NCBI GenBank assembly: GCA_902602105.1 | Contig: CACKPP010000027.1 | Location: forward strand, 1 to 5,979 | Direction: 5' to 3' | DNA length: 5,979 nt | Source of the DNA: an uncultured Pelagibacteraceae bacterium | GTDB lineage: Bacteria; Pseudomonadota; Alphaproteobacteria; Pelagibacterales; Pelagibacteraceae | In this document: positions 1-5,979 of the stretch, one piece after another | Numbering within the stretch: position 1 is the stretch's first letter | Layout of the letters: the number at the start of each line of letters is the position of its first letter | Notes under the pieces: model-generated | Database searches by the model: none | What the model was told of the DNA's origin: nothing | Seen by the model: only the letters and a program-made list of their open reading frames with translations | Made by a program: the position numbers and the translations under genes

Positions 1-1011
1 AATGATAAAAAATCTCTTGATTTTGAAATAGATGAAGATCTTGCTGGAGGATGTTCTTATGACAAATATGGAACGCCAATCACTGATGAAGTATTTTATA
101 AAGCTTTAGAAAGCGCGGTGGTAATGCTAGGTGCTGTCGGTGGCCCAAAATGGGATGCTGTTGAATTCTCAAAAAAACCTGAGAGAGCTTTGTTAAAATT
201 AAGAAAAGAATTGAAATTATTTGCCAACTTAAGACCTGCAATATGTTTTGAACAATTAGTTGATGCATCAACACTAAAACCAGAAATAGTTTCTGGTTTA
301 GATATAATGATTGTTAGAGAGCTAACAGGTGGAATATATTTTGGTGAACCAAGAGGTATCAAGCCTATTGAAAATGGTGAGAGAAAAGGAATTAACACTC
401 ATACTTATACTAGTAGTGAAATAATAAGAGTTGCGAGAATCGCTTTTGACTTAGCTAAGAAAAGATCAAATAAAGTCACATCTTGCGAAAAATCAAATGT
501 TATGGAAGCAGGACAACTTTGGAAAGAAGAAGTTCAGACATTACATGATAAAGAGTATAAGGACGTTGAATTAAGTCATATGCTTGCTGATAATTGTTCC
601 ATGCAGTTGTTAAGAAACCCAAAACAATTTGACGTAATAGTAACTGATAATTTATTTGGAGATATGTTGTCAGATCAAGCTTCTATGTTAACAGGATCTT
701 TAGGTTTATTACCTTCGGCATCTTTAGGTGCTAAAAATAAAGATGGTGAAATGAGAGCTATGTATGAACCTATTCATGGATCTGCTCCTGATATTGCTGG
801 CAAAGGTATTGCTAATCCAATAGCTAGTATATTGAGTTTTGCTATGGCTTTAAGATATTCTTTGGACCTAGATAAGGAGGCTCTAGCTCTAGAAAAAGCG
901 GTACAGGACGTTCTAAATGATGGATTAAGAACTAAAGATATTCTATCAGATGGAATGAAAGAAGTTTCTACTGCGCAAATGGGTGATGCGATAATTTCAA
1001 AATTGCAATAA
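1..1011 (+). CDS. leuB: 3-isopropylmalate dehydrogenase LeuB, 5'-truncated by window edge
   Basis: LeuB oxidatively decarboxylates 3-isopropylmalate to 2-oxoisocaproate with NAD+, the third step of leucine synthesis, in the cytoplasm. The frame is open from base 1, so the real start lies upstream; the GTG at 118 is internal because conserved LeuB sequence ([13 protein letters not shown]) precedes it. 336 residues are visible. Family active-site residues, numbered from the window edge, are Arg68, Arg78, Arg106 and Tyr113 ([10 protein letters not shown]), Lys164 (EKSNVME), Asp197, and the metal-binding Asp221 and Asp225 in [13 protein letters not shown]. The NAD-binding [15 protein letters not shown] begins at residue 259. 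Their spacing nearly matches that of E. coli LeuB, implying that about 30 N-terminal residues are missing. The segment [15 protein letters not shown] carries Ala where many LeuB proteins have Asp before Ala-Val; this is probably neutral. Only 26 bases separate it from the next gene, with no terminator visible. The alternatives, isocitrate or tartrate dehydrogenase, are disfavoured by the RELTGG substrate loop. Confidence 0.97.
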   Translation, partial: NDKKSLDFEIDEDLAGGCSYDKYGTPITDEVFYKALESAVVMLGAVGGPKWDAVEFSKKPERALLKLRKELKLFANLRPAICFEQLVDASTLKPEIVSGLDIMIVRELTGGIYFGEPRGIKPIENGERKGINTHTYTSSEIIRVARIAFDLAKKRSNKVTSCEKSNVMEAGQLWKEEVQTLHDKEYKDVELSHMLADNCSMQLLRNPKQFDVIVTDNLFGDMLSDQASMLTGSLGLLPSASLGAKNKDGEMRAMYEPIHGSAPDIAGKGIANPIASILSFAMALRYSLDLDKEALALEKAVQDVLNDGLRTKDILSDGMKEVSTAQMGDAIISKLQ

Positions 1012-1037
1012 TCTATCAATTATTCTAAACTATTTTT
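1012..1037 (+). other. leuB-dmdC intergenic gap, 26 bases
   Basis: This short AT-only-like spacer holds no inverted repeat able to form a terminator, no Shine-Dalgarno sequence and no room for a riboswitch. Transcription from leuB into the dmd genes is therefore possible. A weak promoter-like arrangement overlaps the leuB end and this gap: TTGCAA at 1003-1008 and TAAACT at 1026-1031. It is too degenerate to annotate as a promoter. Confidence 0.6.
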
Positions 1038-2801
1038 ATGCCAAGCTATACTGCACCAGTTGAAGATATGATGTTTCTTTTTGAAAAATTAAGTGACAAT
1101 AAGAAATATAATGAAATAGAAAAGTACAAAGAGGTAAGTTCTGATTTAGTTAAAGATATTTTAGAAGAAGCTGCGAAAATTAATCAAAATTTAATTCTTC
1201 CACTTGCAAAAGCGGGTGATGAAAATCCTGCAGTTTTAGAAAATGGCGTAGTGAGGACACCCCCAGGATATAAAGAAGCATATAAAAAATATATTCAAGA
1301 TGGATGGACTTCATTATCTTGTGATCCAAAATATGGTGGACAAGGAATGCCAAAAACAGTAAGTGCATTTTTTGATGAAATGTTATCTTCTGCAAGTTTA
1401 TCGTTTAAGCTTTATAGTGAACTGAGCATAGGAGCATATAATTGTATTAATCATCATGCATCAGATGAATTAAAAAATAAGTATTTGCCAAAAATAGTTG
1501 AGGGTAAATGGAGTGGTACTATGTGTTTAACAGAACCTGTTTGTGGAACTGATTTAGGACTTTTAAAAACAAAAGCTGAAAAACAAAATGACGGAACGTA
1601 CAAAATTAGTGGCCAAAAAATATTTATAACTTCGGGAGATCATGATCTTACTGAAAATATTATTCATTTGGTAATTGCTAGAGCGACAGACTCTCCAGCA
1701 GGTACAAAGGGTATAAGTTTATTTTTAGTTCCTAAATTTGTAGTCAACGAGGACGGAAGCATAGGACCAAGAAATGGAATATCAACTGGATCTATTGAAA
1801 GTAAAATGGGTATAAAAGGTTCTGCAACATGTGTATTAAATTTTGATCAAGCTACCGGTTATATGATTGGTAAAAAAGATAAAGGTTTAAATGCAATGTT
1901 TACAATGATGAATCTTGAAAGAATAGTTGTGGGGATCCAAGGATTAGGAATCTCAGAGATTGCTTATCAAAACTCACTCGCTTATGCGAAAGAGAGAAAA
2001 CAAGGTAAGACAAATAAAACTAAATCGACCAATGGTGCTGATTTTATAATTGAACATGCAGATATAAGAAAATCACTATTGAATATGAAATCAATTATTG
2101 AAGGTGAGAGAGCTTTGTGTTTTTGGTTATCACAACAAACCGAAGTTAGTTTGAACCATCAAGATGAAAAAGCACGTCAGGAAGCTTCTGATTTTGTTTC
2201 TTTGATGACACCAGTGGTAAAATCATTGTTTACTGATTTAGGCATGGAAATCACTAATGATGCAATGCAAATTCATGGAGGCTATGGTTATACAAAAGAT
2301 CAAGGAATAGAACAGCTGTATAGAGATAATAGAATAACTCCAATATATGAAGGCACGAATTCTGTGCAGGCAGCAGATTTAGTTTTTAGAAAATTATCAA
2401 ATAAAAATGGAGACATAATTAATAAATTTATAGATTTATTAAAATCTGAAACTGATTTAGATAACGAAAAGATTAAGCCATTTACTAAGGAATTTAGGTA
2501 TTATTTGGACATTTTAACTAAATTTAGCGAATGGATAATCGAAAAAACTAAAAGTGATAAAGATGATGTTAGTGCTGCTGCAAATGATTATCTAAAAACT
2601 CTTGGTTTTGTCTCTGTTGCTTATGCTTGGATAAAAGTCTTAGATGTAAGTTTCAAGGATTATAATGAAAATAAAAATTTTTATGATGATAAAATAAATA
2701 CTGCAAAATTTTATTTTGAAAAAGTTTTACCTAGAGCTGAGCTACATTATAAATCTGCTATATCTGGAAGCTCAAATATTATGAATTTTAAATTTAATTA
2801 G
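1038..2801 (+). CDS. dmdC: Long-form acyl-CoA dehydrogenase, probable methylmercaptopropionyl-CoA dehydrogenase DmdC
   Basis: This is a cytoplasmic FAD-dependent acyl-CoA dehydrogenase of 587 residues. In the DMSP demethylation pathway DmdC oxidises 3-methylmercaptopropionyl-CoA to methylthioacryloyl-CoA. The N-terminus (MPSYTAPVEDMMFLFEKL) is typical of the long acyl-CoA dehydrogenases that carry an extra N-terminal helix segment. The FAD/substrate middle domain shows MCLTEPVCGTDLG at 162-174 and ISGQKIFITSGDHD at 190-203. The C-terminal helical domain has IHGGYGYTKDQG from 412 and the catalytic base Glu438 in PIYEGTN. A further C-terminal extension of roughly 110 residues follows, as in DmdC-type and other about 590-residue members, whereas short members have about 380. 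The ATG at 1038 is chosen because it gives the conserved family N-terminus; no Shine-Dalgarno sequence is visible upstream. The acyl-CoA dehydrogenase identity is certain. The DmdC substrate is inferred from length plus the dmdB and dmdA neighbours; a medium-chain fatty acyl-CoA role cannot be excluded by sequence alone. Confidence 0.87.
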   Translation: MPSYTAPVEDMMFLFEKLSDNKKYNEIEKYKEVSSDLVKDILEEAAKINQNLILPLAKAGDENPAVLENGVVRTPPGYKEAYKKYIQDGWTSLSCDPKYGGQGMPKTVSAFFDEMLSSASLSFKLYSELSIGAYNCINHHASDELKNKYLPKIVEGKWSGTMCLTEPVCGTDLGLLKTKAEKQNDGTYKISGQKIFITSGDHDLTENIIHLVIARATDSPAGTKGISLFLVPKFVVNEDGSIGPRNGISTGSIESKMGIKGSATCVLNFDQATGYMIGKKDKGLNAMFTMMNLERIVVGIQGLGISEIAYQNSLAYAKERKQGKTNKTKSTNGADFIIEHADIRKSLLNMKSIIEGERALCFWLSQQTEVSLNHQDEKARQEASDFVSLMTPVVKSLFTDLGMEITNDAMQIHGGYGYTKDQGIEQLYRDNRITPIYEGTNSVQAADLVFRKLSNKNGDIINKFIDLLKSETDLDNEKIKPFTKEFRYYLDILTKFSEWIIEKTKSDKDDVSAAANDYLKTLGFVSVAYAWIKVLDVSFKDYNENKNFYDDKINTAKFYFEKVLPRAELHYKSAISGSSNIMNFKFN

Positions 2802-2802
2802 A

Positions 2803-4419
2803 ATGAATCATTACGATGTAAATTTAGATAAAAATGCTGCAAATTATGTTCCATTAACACCCTTATCTTTTTTAGAAAGAGCTAAAGATGTTTATCCAAA
2901 TTACGAGGCAATAGTATATGAAGATAGAAAATATACTTGGAATGAAGTTTATAAAAGGGCTATAAAATTTGCTAGTGCACTAGAAAAAATCGGTATCAAA
3001 AAAGGAGATACTGTTTCATTTTTAGCCTTTAATACTCCAGAAATTTTTGAGGCCCACTATTCAGTTCCAATGACTGGTGCTGTATTAAATACAATCAATA
3101 TAAGATTAGATGCTAATACTATTTCATATATTTTAAATCATAGTGACGCAAAAGTACTAGTAGTAGATAGACAACTTCATATTGAAGTAAAAAAAGCTTT
3201 GAGTAAATTAGACAAAAAAATTACTGTAATTGACATTCATGATAAATTTGCAGATCAGTCAAAATTAGAAAAAATTGGTGATTTAGAATATGAAAATTTT
3301 CTTAATACAGGTGATGATAATTATATTTGGAAAATGCCAGAGGATGAGTGGCAGGCTATATCTTTAAGTTATACATCAGGTACAACTGGAAACCCCAAAG
3401 GTGTTGTTTATCATCATAGAGGCTCTTATTTAATGTCAACTGGAAGTGCTGTTGCTTGGAATATGCCTAATAGATTAAATTTTTTAACAATTGTTCCAAT
3501 GTTCCACTGTAATGGTTGGTGTTATCCATGGACAGTTCCAATGTTAAATGGAAGAACTATTTGTTTGCGAAACATAGATGTTAAAAAGATTTTTGAATTA
3601 ATAGATAAATATGATGTTACTCATTTTGGAGGCGCTCCGATTGTATTAAATATGATAACAGGCGCGCCTGAAAGCGATAGAAAAAAATTAAAAAATAAAG
3701 TTCATGTACTTACAGCAGGGGCTCCACCACCAAGTATAATTTTCAAAAAAATGAAAGAACTCGGTTTTGAAGTAATGCACGTTTATGGTTTAACCGAGAC
3801 TTATGGTCATGTCACGCAATGTGCTTGGAATGACGATTGGAATGGATTTGATGAGGAAAAGCAAAATGAAATTAAAGCAAGACAAGGAGTTAGATATCCT
3901 AATCTTGAAGGAGCAGCAATTATGGATCCTAAGACAATGAAAGAAGTTCCAAAAGATGGAAAAACTATTGGTGAGATAATGCTAAGAGGAAATGTCGTAA
4001 TGAAAGGTTATTTTAAAGATAAAGATGCTACCGATAAAGCTATGACAGGTGGTTGGTTTCATTCTGGAGACTTAGCGGTAATGCATCCAGATGGATATGT
4101 TAAAATACAAGATAGATCAAAAGATATAATTATTTCTGGCGGAGAAAATATTTCGTCAATCGAAATAGAAAATACTTTAAGCAAACACCCCTCAGTATCA
4201 ATTGCTGCCGTAGTAGCTAAACCTGATGAAAAGTGGGGAGAAGTTCCTTGTGCATTTATTGAAATGGTTAAAGACAAGCCTACTACAGCGAAAGAATTAA
4301 TAAGCTTTTGCAAAGAAACTTTGGCTGGTTTTAAGGTTCCAAAACAGGTTATTTTCTGTGAATTACCAAAAACTTCTACAGGTAAAATTCAAAAATTTGA
4401 GCTTAGAAAAAAATTTTAG
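2803..4419 (+). CDS. dmdB: AMP-forming acyl-CoA ligase, probable methylmercaptopropionate-CoA ligase DmdB
   Basis: This ANL-superfamily adenylating enzyme has 538 residues, close to the DmdB length. DmdB activates 3-methylmercaptopropionate with ATP and CoA, giving MMPA-CoA, AMP and PPi. All core motifs are intact: the phosphate loop TSGTTGNPKG at 191-200; PMFHCNGW with His235 and Trp239 in the acyl pocket region; TAGAPPP from 304; the adenine-binding YGLTETYG at 328-335; WFHSGD ending at Asp423, which contacts the ribose; the hinge segment DRSKDIIISGGENIS from 437; and the C-terminal TSTGKIQK with catalytic Lys528. There is no signal peptide or membrane segment, so it should be cytoplasmic. 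The ATG lies one base after the dmdC stop codon and has no clear Shine-Dalgarno sequence, which suggests coupled translation. The enzyme class is certain. MMPA as substrate is inferred from the cluster; related ligases also use short- and medium-chain fatty acids, and DmdB enzymes themselves are known to be promiscuous. Confidence 0.88.
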   Translation: MNHYDVNLDKNAANYVPLTPLSFLERAKDVYPNYEAIVYEDRKYTWNEVYKRAIKFASALEKIGIKKGDTVSFLAFNTPEIFEAHYSVPMTGAVLNTINIRLDANTISYILNHSDAKVLVVDRQLHIEVKKALSKLDKKITVIDIHDKFADQSKLEKIGDLEYENFLNTGDDNYIWKMPEDEWQAISLSYTSGTTGNPKGVVYHHRGSYLMSTGSAVAWNMPNRLNFLTIVPMFHCNGWCYPWTVPMLNGRTICLRNIDVKKIFELIDKYDVTHFGGAPIVLNMITGAPESDRKKLKNKVHVLTAGAPPPSIIFKKMKELGFEVMHVYGLTETYGHVTQCAWNDDWNGFDEEKQNEIKARQGVRYPNLEGAAIMDPKTMKEVPKDGKTIGEIMLRGNVVMKGYFKDKDATDKAMTGGWFHSGDLAVMHPDGYVKIQDRSKDIIISGGENISSIEIENTLSKHPSVSIAAVVAKPDEKWGEVPCAFIEMVKDKPTTAKELISFCKETLAGFKVPKQVIFCELPKTSTGKIQKFELRKKF

Positions 4420-4420
4420 G
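4418..4420 (+). promoter_or_regulatory. Weak Shine-Dalgarno (AGG) for the TTG-started hydrolase
   Basis: AGG, followed by T, overlaps the dmdB stop codon and lies 7 bases before the TTG at 4428, a normal spacing. It is the only start in the window with a plausible purine-rich ribosome-binding site close by, which helps support TTG as the initiation codon. It is only three bases long, so it could be chance. Confidence 0.4.
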
Positions 4421-4427
4421 TAATTGA

Positions 4428-5204
4428 TTGATAATATCTATACAAAATAAAAGTGTTCATGCTTCTGATGCTGGGCAAGGCATAGAAAATTCTAGAGACA
4501 CCATAGTATTTTTGCATGGAAGTGGCTTATCACATATTGTTTGGTCTCTTACAGAACAATTTTTTTCAAATAAAAATTTTAATGTTTTATCAATTGATTT
4601 GCCTGGACATGGAAATTCTGATGGTCCCTGTCTAGATAGTATTGAAAAAATTGCAGATTGGTTAGAAAAAGTTTTTAATGAACTAAAATTAAATAATATA
4701 ATTCTTATTGGACATTCGCAAGGTTGTCTAGAAGCTTTAGAATATTCATTTAAATATAAAAATAGATTAAAAAAGCTAATTTTTGTCGGGGGTTCTTATC
4801 GAATGCCTGTTCATAAGGATCTTATTGATTTAGCATCAGATGGAGATTCTGATGCTGTTAAATTAATGATGAAATGGGGTTATGAGGGGTCAAAAAAATT
4901 TATTGGCGGAAACCCAGTGGAAAAAATTATCCAATCACCAAGAGATATTAGTGAAATTTTAGCTGTTGATCTTATTGCATGTAATAATTATCAAAACGGC
5001 TCTGATGCAGCAAAGGCTATAAATTGCCCAACTATGTTTATATTAGGAGAACTTGATAAGATGGCTAATTTAGAAAGTGGAAAAAAATTTGCAAACTTAG
5101 TTAAGAATTCGACAACACATATAATTGAAGGATGTGGACACATGATTATGATTGAAAAAGCATTTGAAATGAGAGAAAAGATCTTAGAATTTTTAAAAAA
5201 ATGA
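4428..5204 (+). CDS. Alpha/beta hydrolase of unknown substrate within the DMSP demethylation cluster
   Basis: This is a 258-residue single-domain alpha/beta hydrolase. Visible landmarks are the oxyanion-hole motif FLHGSG near residue 27, the strand-turn [10 protein letters not shown], the nucleophile elbow GHSQG with Ser97, the acid Asp210 in LGELDK, and the catalytic His238 in EGCGHM. The full Ser-Asp-His triad is therefore present and the enzyme should be active. There is no signal peptide, so it is probably cytoplasmic. The start is TTG: an in-frame TGA lies directly before it at 4425-4427, and no in-frame ATG occurs before the conserved HGSG strand. A weak AGG at 4418-4420 sits 7 bases upstream. 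It lies between dmdB and dmdA and overlaps dmdA by 4 bases, so it is very likely co-transcribed with them. The family covers esterases, thioesterases, C-C hydrolases and haloperoxidase-like enzymes, and the substrate cannot be read from sequence. A role on a CoA thioester or another DMSP-derived metabolite is inference only. Confidence 0.92.
   Translation: MIISIQNKSVHASDAGQGIENSRDTIVFLHGSGLSHIVWSLTEQFFSNKNFNVLSIDLPGHGNSDGPCLDSIEKIADWLEKVFNELKLNNIILIGHSQGCLEALEYSFKYKNRLKKLIFVGGSYRMPVHKDLIDLASDGDSDAVKLMMKWGYEGSKKFIGGNPVEKIIQSPRDISEILAVDLIACNNYQNGSDAAKAINCPTMFILGELDKMANLESGKKFANLVKNSTTHIIEGCGHMIMIEKAFEMREKILEFLKK
5201..5204 (+). other. ATGA stop/start overlap coupling the hydrolase to dmdA
   Basis: The hydrolase stop TGA (5202-5204) shares bases with the dmdA start ATG (5201-5203). 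This classic overlap lets terminating ribosomes restart on dmdA. It is embedded in a run of five T then seven A residues (5190-5201) and lacks a strong Shine-Dalgarno sequence, so DmdA output probably depends on translation of the hydrolase. Confidence 0.85.
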
Positions 5205-5979
5205 AAAACTTTCCAATAGTAAAATCTAGAAGATTGAGAAGCACTCCTTATACTGACAGGATAGAGTCTCATGGTGTGAGCAGCTATACTGTTTATAATC
5301 ATATGTTACTGCCAGCATCATTTAAATCTTTAGAGTCTGATTATGAACATTTGAAAAAATTTGTACAGGTATGGGATGTTGCTGCAGAAAGACAAGTTGA
5401 AATTTCAGGAAAGGACTCAGCAAAGTTAGTTCAGTTAATGACATGCAGAGATTTATCTAAATCAAAAGTTGGTAAATGTTACTATGCACCATTAATTGAT
5501 GACGATGGTCTTCTAGTTAATGATCCAATTATCAATAAATTAGCTGAAGATAGATGGTGGTTATCAATTGCAGACTCTGATGTAATTTTTTTTGCAAAAG
5601 GACTTGCGGCAGGAAATAAATTTGATGTAGAAATCCATGAACCTAACGTAAATATTTTAGCAGTACAGGGTCCACTTTCAGACGATTTAATGGCAAAATT
5701 ATTTGGTGAAGAAATAAGACAATTAAAATTTTTTAATTTTAAATACTATGAATTTAAGAAAAAAAAATACTTTATTGCTAGATCTGGTTGGTCAAAACAA
5801 AGTGGTTTTGAAATTTACGTCGAAGATAATATAGCTGGTCAAGATTTGTATGATTATTTATTTGAATATGGAAAAGAATTTAATGTTAAAGCAGGATGTC
5901 CAAATCTAATAGAAAGAATAGAGTCCGCATTACTCTCCTATGGAAATGATTTTGATAACAGAGATAATCCGTTTGAAGC
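5201..5979 (+). CDS. dmdA: Dimethylsulfoniopropionate demethylase DmdA, 3'-truncated by window edge
   Basis: DmdA transfers a methyl group from DMSP to tetrahydrofolate, giving 3-methylmercaptopropionate and 5-methyl-THF, the committed step of DMSP demethylation. The ATG at 5201 opens a frame with no stop to the window end: 259 whole codons plus two bases, about 70% of the usual 369-residue protein. The fold is that of the glycine-cleavage T-protein (GcvT) family, with [11 protein letters not shown] at 31-41, [13 protein letters not shown] at 58-70, NILAVQGP from 151 and the diagnostic [12 protein letters not shown] at 196-207. GcvT has a GYTGEDGFEIYV-like sequence at that place. Trp197, Glu204 and Tyr206, and also Tyr95 and Ser122, fall at positions I recall as ligand-contacting in the Pelagibacter DmdA structure, with no offset. 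The start overlaps the upstream hydrolase stop in ATGA, and there is no good Shine-Dalgarno sequence at normal spacing, so translation is probably coupled. A run of nine A residues at 5759-5767 encodes part of a four-lysine stretch (186-189). Other GcvT-like methyltransferases are the only realistic alternative. Confidence 0.95.
   Translation, partial: MKNFPIVKSRRLRSTPYTDRIESHGVSSYTVYNHMLLPASFKSLESDYEHLKKFVQVWDVAAERQVEISGKDSAKLVQLMTCRDLSKSKVGKCYYAPLIDDDGLLVNDPIINKLAEDRWWLSIADSDVIFFAKGLAAGNKFDVEIHEPNVNILAVQGPLSDDLMAKLFGEEIRQLKFFNFKYYEFKKKKYFIARSGWSKQSGFEIYVEDNIAGQDLYDYLFEYGKEFNVKAGCPNLIERIESALLSYGNDFDNRDNPFE

Noticed and set aside
96..398. Reverse-strand open frame opposite leuB
   Set aside because: It lies wholly within conserved leuB sequence and has no recognisable protein features; it is a shadow of the + strand coding pattern.
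118..1011. leuB starting at the GTG at 118
   Set aside because: The same frame is open from base 1 and encodes conserved LeuB sequence before 118, so the gene is cut by the window edge rather than starting at 118.
4059..4313. Reverse-strand open frame opposite the dmdB C-terminal domain
   Set aside because: It is antisense to conserved ligase motifs, with no family resemblance or start signal.
4407..4427. A/T-rich stretch at the end of dmdB as a terminator
   Set aside because: There is no GC-containing stem; the A and T runs are ordinary coding sequence in an AT-rich genome, and the next gene follows 8 bases later.
4428..5204. A DMSP lyase or DmdD identity for the hydrolase
   Set aside because: The GHSQG nucleophile elbow and Ser-Asp-His triad define an alpha/beta hydrolase; DmdD is a crotonase, and the known DMSP lyases are cupin, M24-peptidase-like, CoA-transferase-like or racemase-like proteins.
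4991..5302. Reverse-strand open frame spanning the hydrolase-dmdA junction
   Set aside because: It is antisense to two well-supported genes, including the catalytic Asp and His codons of the hydrolase; no domain is recognisable.
5201..5979. Glycine cleavage T-protein (GcvT) as the identity of the last gene
   Set aside because: The [12 protein letters not shown] segment and the MMPA-processing neighbours fit DmdA, and no gcvH or gcvP is nearby.

Overview
The window is AT-rich and fully gene-packed. Five genes lie on the + strand, with gaps of 26, 1 and 8 bases and then a 4-base overlap. The protein sequences, low GC, streamlined spacing and gene content point to a marine alphaproteobacterium of the SAR11/Pelagibacter type. 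That assignment is inferred from protein character and layout, not from a marker gene.

Layout: 1-1011 is the 3' part of leuB (3-isopropylmalate dehydrogenase, leucine synthesis), cut by the left window edge. 1038-2801 is a long-form acyl-CoA dehydrogenase, best read as DmdC. 2803-4419 is an AMP-forming acyl-CoA ligase, best read as DmdB. 4428-5204 is an alpha/beta hydrolase with an intact Ser-Asp-His triad and a TTG start. 5201-5979 is the 5' part of dmdA (dimethylsulfoniopropionate demethylase), cut by the right edge. There is no gene-free stretch over 300 bases. No RNA gene, mobile element, CRISPR array, repeat or convincing terminator was seen.

The last four genes form a DMSP demethylation/demethiolation cluster. 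DmdA moves a methyl group from DMSP to tetrahydrofolate, leaving 3-methylmercaptopropionate (MMPA). DmdB makes MMPA-CoA. DmdC oxidises it to methylthioacryloyl-CoA. The last step, hydration and release of methanethiol, is normally done by the crotonase-family enzymes DmdD or AcuH. Neither is present here. The uncharacterised alpha/beta hydrolase sits between dmdB and dmdA, which makes it the most interesting gene in the window: it could be a thioesterase or accessory enzyme of this pathway. This route supplies reduced sulfur and carbon, and SAR11 cells are known to depend on external reduced sulfur.

The operon appears translationally coupled (ATGA overlap at 5201-5204, a 1-base gap at 2802), and most starts lack a recognisable Shine-Dalgarno sequence.
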